This document shows positions 51,945 to 59,652 of a stretch of DNA of 64,000 bases, in pieces. The notes under the pieces are model-generated. The model did no database searches and was not told the origin of the DNA. It saw nothing but the letters and a program-made list of their open reading frames with translations. The position numbers and the translations under genes were made by a program. Position 1 is the stretch's first letter. Each line of letters starts with the position of its first letter. Source of the stretch: Murimonas intestini (lineage in GTDB: Bacteria; Bacillota; Clostridia; Lachnospirales; Lachnospiraceae); contig QGGY01000014.1 of assembly GCA_003148945.1 (NCBI GenBank), positions 1 to 64,000 of the forward strand, given 5' to 3'.

Positions 51945-52559
51945 ATGAAAGAAATATATTATATGGGCGGTTCTCCCTGCAGCGGCAAAAGTACGGCTGC
52001 GAAGATTCTGGCAGAAAGATACGGGTTATACTATTTTAAAGTTGATGATTATTTAGAGAAGTATACAAATGACGGCGCTGCTGCCGGGATGGAAATTTGC
52101 AGCAGGCAGAGCAAAATGAGTCCGGAAGAGATCTGGATGAGAGAGCCGTCTTTGCAGTGCAGAGAAGAACTGCAGTTTTACGGGGAAATATTTGATTTTA
52201 TTATGCAGGACCTGGAAGCAGTCAGTAAGGGCAGAGATATTATAACAGAAGGTGCAGCTTACCTGCCCTGCCTGATGAAAAAGCGGGATATTTCCGGGAA
52301 CAGATACCTGGCGGTAGTACCGGCTAAAGATTTTCAGATAAGCCATTATGCCCAGAGAGAATGGGTGCCTTACGTTTTGGAGGGGTGCAGCGACGTCCAG
52401 AAAGCCTTTGATAATTGGATGGAAAGAGACTGCCTGTTTGCAGAAGAGGTAAAGAGGCAATGTATCCAAAATGGGTATCTTAGTTTTGTAAATGACGGAC
52501 AGACTGAAATTGAAGGAGTAGTCCAAATGGTTTCCTGCCATTTTGGTCTGATGAAGTAA
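51945..52559 (+). CDS. P-loop nucleotide kinase-like protein
   Basis: The 204-residue protein has a Walker A loop GGSPCSGKST (residues 6-15), an acidic pair KVDDYLEKY (near 36) where small-molecule kinases place catalytic or metal residues, and a possible lid segment with RDCLFAEEVKRQ (near 165). The general form is that of an AAA_33/cytidylate-kinase-like phosphotransferase. The substrate is not evident; a small metabolite or antibiotic are possibilities. AGGAG is the ribosome site, and a 16-residue frame precedes it. Confidence 0.6.
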   Translation: MKEIYYMGGSPCSGKSTAAKILAERYGLYYFKVDDYLEKYTNDGAAAGMEICSRQSKMSPEEIWMREPSLQCREELQFYGEIFDFIMQDLEAVSKGRDIITEGAAYLPCLMKKRDISGNRYLAVVPAKDFQISHYAQREWVPYVLEGCSDVQKAFDNWMERDCLFAEEVKRQCIQNGYLSFVNDGQTEIEGVVQMVSCHFGLMK

Positions 52560-52750
52560 TTGATGAAATAATTGATATTGGATCTTGTATAAGTGATGCT
52601 TAAAAATGGAGTCATTCAGTTTATATCTCGCAAGAGTTATAATAAAAATTTATTATGAAAGGTGGGTTGACGATACATGAAAAAAATAAAATTATCGTTT
52701 TGGAGGGGCAATGCTAAATAGCAGGATTTCTCCAGAAAAGGAGAAAATAT

Positions 52751-53371
52751 ATGTTAGAAATAGAAATCAGACCAGCAGAAGAAAAAGATTATAAAGAGAC
52801 AGAAAACATTGCACGCCAGGCATTTTACAGGGATGACAGGATCGCTGAGATTGGTGTCGGCTGTACAGAGCCTTATATGCTTCACATGCTTCGAAAAGAA
52901 GTGGGGATAAAAGAGTTGGATTTTGTGGCTTATGTGGATGGAAAAGCGGTAGGACAGATTATCTACAGCCATTCTCATATTCGCCGGCCGGACGGCTCAC
53001 TTGTGGATACTTTGAATTTCGGGCCACTGAGCGTACTGCCGGAATTCCAGAAAATGGGAGTGGGCAGCGCTTTAATGAGATATTCTATGAAGCGGGCAAA
53101 AGAGCTGGGATATGGAGCAATTTTATTCTTTGGCCACCCGGAGTACTATCCGCGTTTCGGGTTTGTGCAGGCCAGTAAGTATGGCATTGAGACTGAATGG
53201 CAGGCAGACACGCCGGCATTTATGGCTATTGAATTAAAAGAAGGATATTTAAAAGATGTCACAGGCATATATCTGGAAGCTCCGGTGTATGATGAAGAAA
53301 TCACAAAGCTCCCGTCAATGGAGTACGAAAAGGAGTTTGCCGGACAGAACGGAGAACAGGGTGGGCACTGA
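52751..53371 (+). CDS. GNAT family N-acetyltransferase
   Basis: The 206-residue GNAT protein is related to YhbS-type acetyltransferases. The acetyl-CoA loop is VLPEFQKMGVGSALM (near 100), preceded by the beta strand LNFGPLSV and followed by GHPEYYPRFGF. The acceptor is unknown. AAAAGGAG lies upstream of the ATG. The gap before it (52560-52750) contains a 14-codon frame with a good site (52677-52721), possibly another leader peptide, but support is weak. Confidence 0.85.
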   Translation: MLEIEIRPAEEKDYKETENIARQAFYRDDRIAEIGVGCTEPYMLHMLRKEVGIKELDFVAYVDGKAVGQIIYSHSHIRRPDGSLVDTLNFGPLSVLPEFQKMGVGSALMRYSMKRAKELGYGAILFFGHPEYYPRFGFVQASKYGIETEWQADTPAFMAIELKEGYLKDVTGIYLEAPVYDEEITKLPSMEYEKEFAGQNGEQGGH

Positions 53372-53420
53372 ACACGTAATCATGTCTTAAATGTTGTCTG
53401 AGAGCTGAATAAACAACAGG

Positions 53421-53459
53421 GGTCATTATCAGTTTGTAATGCTGATAATGGCCTTTTTT
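53421..53459 (+). terminator. Terminator after the GNAT gene
   Basis: GGTCATTATCAG (53421-53432) pairs with CTGATAATGGCC (53442-53453), followed by six T. Confidence 0.85.
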
Positions 53460-53542
53460 AATTACCAGGTAAATTCGCTGCGGCTGATTTTGCCGTCAGC
53501 AGCGAAAATTCTTGTTTTCCCAAACATTATTCATGAAATGAA

Positions 53543-53571
53543 TTGAAAATCAAATGCTTATACCGTATAAT
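53543..53571 (+). promoter_or_regulatory. Promoter for the Cache-GGDEF gene
   Basis: TTGAAA (53543-53548), a 17-bp spacer, TATAAT (53566-53571). The predicted start (about 53578) coincides with the left target duplication of the mobile repeat, so the repeat is transcribed as part of the 5' leader. The stretch from 53470 to 53512 also holds an imperfect stem with no assigned role. Confidence 0.75.
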
Positions 53572-53576
53572 TATGT

Positions 53577-53659
53577 GAAAGTTAGTAACTATTCAGCAGT
53601 TCTGTTTTAAATGGATTTCTGCATTCAGCTGTGAAGGGACTGGACAGTTACGAAAGTTA
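53577..53659 (+). repeat. MITE-like element copy C (67 bp) with perfect 8-bp target duplication
   Basis: The element at 53585-53651 begins GTAACTATTCAGCAG and ends CTGGACAGTTAC; GAAAGTTA flanks it on both sides (53577-53584 and 53652-53659). It retains part of the interior seen in the 132-bp copies. It lies in the 5' leader of the Cache-GGDEF gene. Confidence 0.92.
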
Positions 53660-53676
53660 AAATAATGGGGGAAGTT

Positions 53677-55281
53677 ATGAGTGTTAAAGAGAAGAAACAT
53701 ACCAGAAAGGCAATTGAGTATGCCGTCATTTTATTGCTTGTGAATATCGCAGCCATATTCTTTATCAGTATCAGGGAAAAAGACTATATAAATGAAAGTC
53801 TGGGGAACCATTCAGAAAGTATAAGCGAACAGTTCAATCTGGTCATGGAAGATTATAAGCGTTCTTTCAGGGTATTTTCCATGATGATGACAAAGGAACT
53901 GGAAAATACTCCAGACGAGATCTGGGATCATCTGAAAGGTATGGACGGTGATCTGGCTGAAATAGAGGGAGAGACATATGACGGCCTGTACATGTATTAC
54001 AGGGACCGTTATCTTTACAGCTGGGACACACCTTATTCCCAGTATGAAAAGACAGGGTACAACGCCAAAGAGAGGCCGTGGTATAAAGACGCCGTGGCAG
54101 GCGGCGGAGAGATCGTATTTACTCCCCCGTATATGAGCTATGCAAATCATTATATCCTGACTACGATCTCCCAGCTGCAGCCGGATGGGGAAACTGTATT
54201 TGCATATGATATCAAGATGGGAGACATCCAGACACTGGTCACAAATCTGGATTACTATGATGATACACAGGTTATGATCTTTGACAACAGCGGCACTATA
54301 ATAGGCAGCACGGACTCTGACTATCTTGGAGGAAATCTCTATATGTCGGAAGAAGAGGTGGAGGATGCGCTCTCAGAGCTGGAACAGCAGCTGGAGAGTG
54401 CAGATGAAAATGAAGTGGACGAGGCTGACAAGATCAGGGAAAGCATTGATTCCACAAAGGCCTTTTATGAATTCAGAAAGCAGTTTGGGGATGGGACTGC
54501 CAGGCTGGAGAAGGACTCAGGGAAGTCTGTTTTATTGAGCATTGGCAGCAGGCAGTATTATGGTTGCGCACTTGGGAGCGGCGGTTATAATTTCATGATC
54601 CTGGTGCCACGTCTGGGCATGCTGAAAGAGACCATGGACATATGGCTGATTCCTCTTCTTATTATAGAAATACTTCTGATCTACGTTCTGGGAAGTCTTG
54701 GCAGAGCGCGCAGGAATAGGGAGCTGAAGGAGGCTTATGTGGAACTTGGGCAGACTCAGCGCAGGCTGGAGATCGCACTCTCAGTTGCTCAGAAAGCTGC
54801 GGCGATTGATGACCTCACAGGAATGATGAATGACAAGTCCTTCAGAAAAGGTATGGGTGAGGCGCTTGATGCAATGGAGCCTGATGAATCTGCAATCTTT
54901 ATCATGATCGATGGGGATCATTTTAAGCAGGTCAATGATAATTATGGTCACAGCGTGGGAGATGAAGTTATAAAATTGTGTGCTCAGATGATCATAGGAC
55001 GTATCAGGACAGTCGATCTGGCTTCCAGGCTGCACGGCGATGAATTCGCACTGTTTATAGCAAATACGGGTGATTTCGCAGTCGCTGAGCACATTATGCA
55101 GGATATAAATAAATCTCTTGAAAAAGAGGCTGCCAGAAGGAACATGCCTTCGATCACTTTGTCAGCCGGAGCTGTGCGCGCAAGAAAGGGTGATAATTAC
55201 TCAGCGCTCACAAAAGCGGCGGATGAGGCTTTATACAAGGCAAAAGAGACTCATAACGGCGGATTTTCGTATAACGAATAA
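53677..55281 (+). CDS. Membrane diguanylate cyclase-like protein (Cache sensor plus GGDEF)
   Basis: The product is about 534 residues from the ATG at 53677, which has a GGGGGAAG site; an ATG at 53665 overlaps that site and is less likely. A membrane helix (about 12-33), an extracellular Cache-type sensor (about 40-305; RPWYKDAVAGGGEIVFTPPY), a second helix (about 312-340), a linker helix and a C-terminal GGDEF domain (about 370-530) are visible. The active-site loop reads HGDEF, not GGDEF; DGDHFKQVND is normal, and the inhibitory-site motif RTVD sits exactly five residues upstream. It may make cyclic di-GMP or be a weakened or receptor form. Confidence 0.88.
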   Translation: MSVKEKKHTRKAIEYAVILLLVNIAAIFFISIREKDYINESLGNHSESISEQFNLVMEDYKRSFRVFSMMMTKELENTPDEIWDHLKGMDGDLAEIEGETYDGLYMYYRDRYLYSWDTPYSQYEKTGYNAKERPWYKDAVAGGGEIVFTPPYMSYANHYILTTISQLQPDGETVFAYDIKMGDIQTLVTNLDYYDDTQVMIFDNSGTIIGSTDSDYLGGNLYMSEEEVEDALSELEQQLESADENEVDEADKIRESIDSTKAFYEFRKQFGDGTARLEKDSGKSVLLSIGSRQYYGCALGSGGYNFMILVPRLGMLKETMDIWLIPLLIIEILLIYVLGSLGRARRNRELKEAYVELGQTQRRLEIALSVAQKAAAIDDLTGMMNDKSFRKGMGEALDAMEPDESAIFIMIDGDHFKQVNDNYGHSVGDEVIKLCAQMIIGRIRTVDLASRLHGDEFALFIANTGDFAVAEHIMQDINKSLEKEAARRNMPSITLSAGAVRARKGDNYSALTKAADEALYKAKETHNGGFSYNE

Positions 55282-55352
55282 AAACCCGGCGTGAAGGGAA
55301 ATTTAAAGTACAGGCAAATTTTAACATGCACAACAGGACAGGAGCGTAATAC

Positions 55353-55874
55353 ATGATTTTATCAGGAAAAGAAATAGAGAAGAGAATTGGCAAAGACATA
55401 TTTATTGAACCCTTTGACAAGAGCAGGATCAATCCAAACAGTTATAACCTGACATTATCCAATGAACTGCTGGTATATGAGGAGCATGAACTGGATATGA
55501 AGCGCCCCAATGCGGCGAAAAAGCTGGTGATACCGGAGGAAGGCCTGCTTTTGCAGCCAAATGTGCTGTATCTGGGCAGGACAAACGAGTATACAAAAAC
55601 AGAGAGATTCGTGCCTATGCTGGAGGGCAGGTCTTCCATAGGAAGACTGGGCCTGTACATCCATGTGACGGCAGGCTTTGGAGACATTGGCTTTTCGGGA
55701 TACTGGACTCTGGAGATACATTGTATACAGCCGGTGCGTATATATCCGGACGTTGAGATCTGCCAGATATATTACCATGATATTTTGGGAGAATATGAGT
55801 TATACACGAGCGGAAAGTACCAGAATAACAGCGGTATCCAGCCCAGTCTTCTGTATAAGGATTTCGAAAAATAG
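55353..55874 (+). CDS. dcd: dCTP deaminase
   Basis: The 173-residue trimeric enzyme of the dCTP deaminase/dUTPase superfamily has EGRSSIGRLGLYIHV (near 90) with the Glu and Arg of the active site, AGFGDIGFSGYWTLEI (near 108), and a C-terminal segment ending SGIQPSLLY. It produces dUTP from dCTP for thymidylate synthesis; a bifunctional deaminase/diphosphatase cannot be excluded. AGGAGCG is the ribosome site. The TAG stop lies within the target duplication of mobile repeat copy D. Confidence 0.92.
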   Translation: MILSGKEIEKRIGKDIFIEPFDKSRINPNSYNLTLSNELLVYEEHELDMKRPNAAKKLVIPEEGLLLQPNVLYLGRTNEYTKTERFVPMLEGRSSIGRLGLYIHVTAGFGDIGFSGYWTLEIHCIQPVRIYPDVEICQIYYHDILGEYELYTSGKYQNNSGIQPSLLYKDFEK

Positions 55875-56016
55875 TTGTAACTGTTCAGTACCTTCACAGT
55901 TCCATGCAAAAATCCATTTAAAATCGCCTTCGGCGATGGGATTTTTGCACCCTTGAATCATTTTCTTACGGTCTGTGCAGTAAATGCACAGACCTGCTGA
56001 ATAGTTACAAACAGTT
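55869..56016 (-). repeat. MITE-like element copy D (132 bp, full form) with 8-bp target duplication
   Basis: The element at 55877-56008 runs GTAACTGTTCAGTACC to CTGAATAGTTAC and is flanked by AAATAGTT (55869-55876) and AAACAGTT (56009-56016), one mismatch. Inside are ATCGCC-TTC-GGCGAT, a GCAAAAATCC/GGATTTTTGC pair and a perfect 10-bp hairpin GGTCTGTGCA/TGCACAGACC. It is orientated opposite to copies A-C and about 90% identical to copy E. Confidence 0.92.
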
Positions 56017-56030
56017 ACAAAAATAACCTC

Positions 56031-56061
56031 TTGACCTTCGCCTTAGGCGAAGGTCTATATT
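56031..56061 (+). promoter_or_regulatory. MerR-type promoter with operator dyad in a 19-bp spacer
   Basis: TTGACC (56031-56036) and TATATT (56056-56061) are separated by 19 bp. The dyad GACCTTCGCCT-T-AGGCGAAGGTC (56033-56055) covers the spacer with 11-bp perfect arms. This is the geometry on which MerR proteins act by untwisting DNA. It drives the MerR-methyltransferase gene just downstream, so autoregulation is expected. Confidence 0.88.
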
Positions 56062-56120
56062 ATTTTTAACAAGAATAAGGAGGAACAGTCATCCCATACA
56101 GGACGGCTGAAAAAAGAGAG

Positions 56121-57167
56121 ATGTATTCAATAAAACAGGTTTCGGAAAAGCTGAATATCCAGGCAAATGCGGTCAGGTTTTATGAGGAGAAGGGCCTGAT
56201 CAGCCCCGGGAGAGGTGAAAATAATTACAGGGAGTACAGCGTGGAGGATATAAGCAGGCTTGAGATGATAATCCTCTACAGAAAGATGGGATTCAGTATA
56301 GAGGCTATAGGGTCTGTTATGGCAGCCCACAGCGGGGATGAACTCCTGAATCAGTTTGTGGCCCAGTATAATATCCTGAACCAGCATATCCATACTATGA
56401 CAAAGGTCAGGGAAACGCTGGGGGAAAGCATAGAATTAATGCTTAACAGCAGTGGTCCATGTGATGATATCCTGGAGAAAATGGAAAAGACGGCTGATAT
56501 CATCACTGCATCAAATGAGTGGGAGGACAAGTGGAATTTTGACAACTGGGCATCCCACTATGATGCAGATATCAGAAGAGGCGGTCAGGGGCTGGATTTT
56601 TATGTCCATTATGATGAGGTGATCTGCTGTGCAGCCGGAGCAGCCAAAGGAAAAAGAATCGTGGAGATAGGAATAGGTACAGGCAACCTGGCAGCAGAGA
56701 TCCTGAAAAGAGGGATCAGGCCTGAGGATTACACAGGTGTGGACCAGTCAGTGAATATGCTCAGGGAGGCGGGAAAGAAATGCCCGGGGATCCAACTGCG
56801 GATTGGGACCTTCCTGCAGCTGCCGTTGGGTGATAATGTGTGTGATACGGTTATTTCCTCATATGCATTCCATCACTGCAGCCATGACGAAAAGATCCTC
56901 GCAATTGCAGAGATGGACAGGATAGCCGAAGGCCATGGCAGGATCGTGATAGCTGACCTCATGTTCGCAGATGAGAATGCCAGAAAGGAATATGAGGAAA
57001 AGTGCTCAGAGAGAGCAAAGGATGTCCTGAATGATGAGTTTTTCGGCAATGCAGACGAGATAGAGGGGATGCTGAAGGCGCAGGGGTATGAGTGCCGGCA
57101 TGAAAGAGTGGATGAACTGATCTGGGTCATATGGGCAGATAAAAGACAGAGCAGCTGTAATTACTGA
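56121..57167 (+). CDS. MerR-family regulator fused to a SAM-dependent methyltransferase
   Basis: The 348-residue fusion has an N-terminal MerR winged helix-turn-helix (about 1-70; YSIKQVSEKLNIQANAVRFYEEKGLI), a dimerisation helix (about 75-115), and a class I methyltransferase domain (about 140-330) with motif I EIGIGTGNLAAEI and DTVISSYAFHHC. No Cys-based metal site is obvious in the MerR part, so the effector is probably organic, and the methyltransferase may act on it or on a related molecule. The promoter has a MerR operator. The 3' end overlaps the convergent flavoprotein gene by 7 bp. Confidence 0.88.
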   Translation: MYSIKQVSEKLNIQANAVRFYEEKGLISPGRGENNYREYSVEDISRLEMIILYRKMGFSIEAIGSVMAAHSGDELLNQFVAQYNILNQHIHTMTKVRETLGESIELMLNSSGPCDDILEKMEKTADIITASNEWEDKWNFDNWASHYDADIRRGGQGLDFYVHYDEVICCAAGAAKGKRIVEIGIGTGNLAAEILKRGIRPEDYTGVDQSVNMLREAGKKCPGIQLRIGTFLQLPLGDNVCDTVISSYAFHHCSHDEKILAIAEMDRIAEGHGRIVIADLMFADENARKEYEEKCSERAKDVLNDEFFGNADEIEGMLKAQGYECRHERVDELIWVIWADKRQSSCNY

Positions 57168-57718
57168 TAATCTGACAGAAACATGGAAACTTTTCTGCGC
57201 GCATCCTCAGATGTCATCAGCCCCGTACCGGTACTTGGCAGGGAGAAGTCAGAGGCACGCAGGAAAAGGATATCCGCTTTCTTATTTTTTCCAAGGCAGT
57301 TTTCAAATACAAGACTAAAATGAGCTGCATCTGTGTTGCTGATGACAATAAATTTTTTTGGCACGTTCAGATACTTCTCATATTCTTTGCGTGCATTCAG
57401 ATAAACACCCTGTCCCCTCTCTTCAAAGGCATAGAAATTCGAGCAGGGATGCCCGTTATAATTGGGGACTATGAAACAGCACATATCAGCCCCGGCAGCC
57501 TTCATGTAGACTTTCCACATGTCGTCATCCTTATGAGGGCATGCCTGCCCGCGACGGAAACATTCATAATGGCAGCTGCCGCAGCCGTTAACTGTAAGGC
57601 CCGAGAACTCGATGATCTCCGGCTCAGATGTGCGGATAAGTTCCGCGGCGGCAAAGGCGGCTGTTCCATGTCCGTTTCCACCGGCTCTTCCGCTGAAATT
57701 GATGATACAGGTTTTCAT
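57161..57718 (-). CDS. Flavodoxin-fold iron-sulfur flavoprotein-like oxidoreductase
   Basis: The product is 185 residues from the ATG at 57718 (AAAGGAG 8 bp upstream on the minus strand); a longer frame from 57748 is less likely. The N-terminus (KTCIINFSGRAGGNGHGT) matches an FMN-binding flavodoxin fold. A Cys cluster CGSCHYECFRRGQAC (near 46-60) resembles the compact Cys motif of iron-sulfur flavoproteins, though the spacing is slightly wider (x2, x3, x6). It probably transfers electrons to a small acceptor. It lies downstream of the sirtuin gene on the same strand and may belong to that unit. Confidence 0.75.
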   Translation of the reverse strand: MKTCIINFSGRAGGNGHGTAAFAAAELIRTSEPEIIEFSGLTVNGCGSCHYECFRRGQACPHKDDDMWKVYMKAAGADMCCFIVPNYNGHPCSNFYAFEERGQGVYLNARKEYEKYLNVPKKFIVISNTDAAHFSLVFENCLGKNKKADILFLRASDFSLPSTGTGLMTSEDARRKVSMFLSDYQ

Positions 57719-57830
57719 GTGTAGACTCCTTTTATATATTCTGTCCATTACGGCTGATTCGCATCGGTTAACCTGCCAGGCAGTATGTCAACAGTTTTCT
57801 GCTCCGACGTTGGCTGTCCAAAGTTTCTAC

Positions 57831-57893
57831 TCCAGCCCTGTTGCAAATAGTATATACCTTCGTGACATAAATGCAATAGGGCTGTCTATTTTT
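57831..57893. repeat. Inverted repeat between the sirtuin and flavoprotein genes
   Basis: CAGCCCTGTTGCA pairs with TGCAATAGGGCTG over 13 bp with one G-T, separated by about 37 bp. Neither side gives a clean terminator on the minus strand, so it is probably an intercistronic RNA hairpin. Confidence 0.5.
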
Positions 57894-57897
57894 CAAC

Positions 57898-58848
57898 CTA
57901 TACATTATCTAAAACCAGTTTATCTAAAATTACACCGATGTCGCCATTGATACAGATAGACTTCTTTTGAATTTCTTCCGGAGCATAAGCCTCTCCATAA
58001 TTCAGGCAGGCATACACTGCATTTTTCCATTCGTGCGTCATACGCCAAAAGCTGTACTTCACTATGGATGGGGTATTATATCCGACTGCTGCCTCCAGGA
58101 AGACTGTCTTCATGTCCTGGTGGCTGCTCAGAAAATTAAAATACCGGTCTGACGCCTGATGCCAGCCTGCATCCTCCACAAAGGTTCTGTCTGTACGAAG
58201 ATTCATCATCATAGGTTTTCCGCACTTGGGGCAGTGAGGAATTAATTCAGAAGGAACCGTCATCTTTGGTGTCCTTCCTTCTGGCAAGATCAGTAAACCA
58301 TCCCCATCCACTGCATAGCCTTGCGCTTCAATCATCCGGCAAATCAAATCCATATTTTCATAGGTTTCATGATGACAGGGCTCGCTGCATTGAAATAAGC
58401 CATAATCGCCCTGTGTGTAGAATAACCTGTGCTTATCAAAACCGGCTTTCTGAAAACAATGATCCACATTAGTAGTCAGCACAAAGTAGTCTCTGCCCTT
58501 TACCAATTTATAAAGATTATCATAAACAGGTTTAGGAGCCGTCATGTAACGATTGATGTATATGTATCGGCTCCAGTAGGCCCAATGTTCCTCCAGGGTC
58601 TTATATGGATAGAAACCGCCGGAATACATATCATGAAAATCATATTTTTCTGCGAAATCATGGAAGTATTTATCGAAGCGTTCACCTTTATAGGTAAAAC
58701 CTGCGGAGACAGAAAGACCGGCACCTGCGCCGATAATGATGGCCTCCGCATTGTTTAATGCCTCCCGCAGCTTATCTAAAGTACTATATGGATAGAATCC
58801 CGGAGAGTATATGTCTGTAGATTTCATAGTCCCTGTCTTTATACACAT
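57898..58848 (-). CDS. Class M-like sirtuin (putative protein ADP-ribosyltransferase)
   Basis: The 316-residue SIR2-fold protein has the NAD loop IIGAGAGLSVSAGF (near 38) and TTNVDH (near 127) where deacylase sirtuins have TQNID. The sequence after it, YTQGDYGLFQC, has Gln where the catalytic His of deacylases would be. Four Cys (CSEPC, CPKCG) form a zinc site. These features, and the macrodomain gene directly upstream, match class M sirtuins, which ADP-ribosylate proteins instead of deacylating them. The ATG at 58848 has AGAGGTGA seven bases upstream, giving a 65-bp overlap with the macrodomain gene; ATG 58827 is an alternative. Confidence 0.82.
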   Translation of the reverse strand: MCIKTGTMKSTDIYSPGFYPYSTLDKLREALNNAEAIIIGAGAGLSVSAGFTYKGERFDKYFHDFAEKYDFHDMYSGGFYPYKTLEEHWAYWSRYIYINRYMTAPKPVYDNLYKLVKGRDYFVLTTNVDHCFQKAGFDKHRLFYTQGDYGLFQCSEPCHHETYENMDLICRMIEAQGYAVDGDGLLILPEGRTPKMTVPSELIPHCPKCGKPMMMNLRTDRTFVEDAGWHQASDRYFNFLSSHQDMKTVFLEAAVGYNTPSIVKYSFWRMTHEWKNAVYACLNYGEAYAPEEIQKKSICINGDIGVILDKLVLDNV

Positions 58849-59572
58849 TAAAAATCACCTCTGTTTCAGAATTATTTTCCTGGAGATATTTTTTTACTGT
58901 CCCAACGGCTATCCTGGCGGCAGTTTCATTTGGAAAATGGAATTCCCCTGTAGAAATGCAGCAGAAGGCAATACTGTCCAGCCTGTATGCGGCAGCAAGT
59001 TCCATGCAGGAACGGTAGCAGGAGGCCAGTGCTGCACAGTCTTCTGTGTCAGGCTCCCCGTGAATCACAGGCCCGACAGTGTGAAGCACATAGCGGGAGG
59101 GCAGATTATAAGCTTTTGTGATCCTGGCTGTTCCAACAGCTTCAGGGTGCCCCTGCGCCTCCATGATCCTGCGGCATTCCAGACGGAGCTGGACCCCGGC
59201 AGCGGAGTGGATGGCATTATCGATACAGCCGTGGCAGGGGATGAAGCAGCCCAGAAGGGCACTGTTTGCGGCATTTACAACAGCATCTGCCTGAAGCCTT
59301 GTGATATCTCCCTGCCAGAGATATATCCCCTCCTGGACAGGGGAGAGTTCCGCCAGTGTGACAGGTCTTTTAAGCTTCAGCTCACTGCCCAGATAGCTGT
59401 CCTGTACCTCTAAAAATTCTTCAGGGACCGGTCTGGGCGGACGTATATTCATCAGGGAGCGCAGCAGTTTCTTTTGTTCCGCCATAGAATCAGGGATTTC
59501 CAGATTGCTGTATTTTGTATCTTCATGGATCAGATATTGTATCATGTAAAGCAGCTGTTCCTGAGTATTCAT
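58784..59572 (-). CDS. Zinc-type macrodomain ADP-ribosyl hydrolase
   Basis: The 262-residue protein has a helical N-terminal part (about 1-75) and a macrodomain (about 80-255): GDITRLQADAVVNAANSALLG, then CFIPCHGCIDNAIHSAAG with the His/Cys residues of zinc-dependent macrodomains, and FCCISTGEFHFPNETAA. Enzymes of this type remove ADP-ribose from proteins and are encoded with class M sirtuins. GGAGGT precedes the ATG at 59572. The mobile repeat copy E lies just upstream of its leader. The pair forms an add/remove module; the usual lipoylated carrier GcvH-L and its ligase are not in this window. Confidence 0.88.
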   Translation of the reverse strand: MNTQEQLLYMIQYLIHEDTKYSNLEIPDSMAEQKKLLRSLMNIRPPRPVPEEFLEVQDSYLGSELKLKRPVTLAELSPVQEGIYLWQGDITRLQADAVVNAANSALLGCFIPCHGCIDNAIHSAAGVQLRLECRRIMEAQGHPEAVGTARITKAYNLPSRYVLHTVGPVIHGEPDTEDCAALASCYRSCMELAAAYRLDSIAFCCISTGEFHFPNETAARIAVGTVKKYLQENNSETEVIFNVYKDRDYEIYRHILSGILSI

Positions 59573-59652
59573 ATCTTTTACCTCCGTATTATATATATCA
59601 TGAAGTGCAAAGGCTTATATTTGCGCCTTGTTTTTATCTGCTCTTAACCATA

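Noticed and set aside
52677-52721. 14-codon frame before the GNAT gene
   Set aside because: It has a fair ribosome site but no promoter, no conservation evidence and no attenuator-like structure, so it is mentioned but not annotated.
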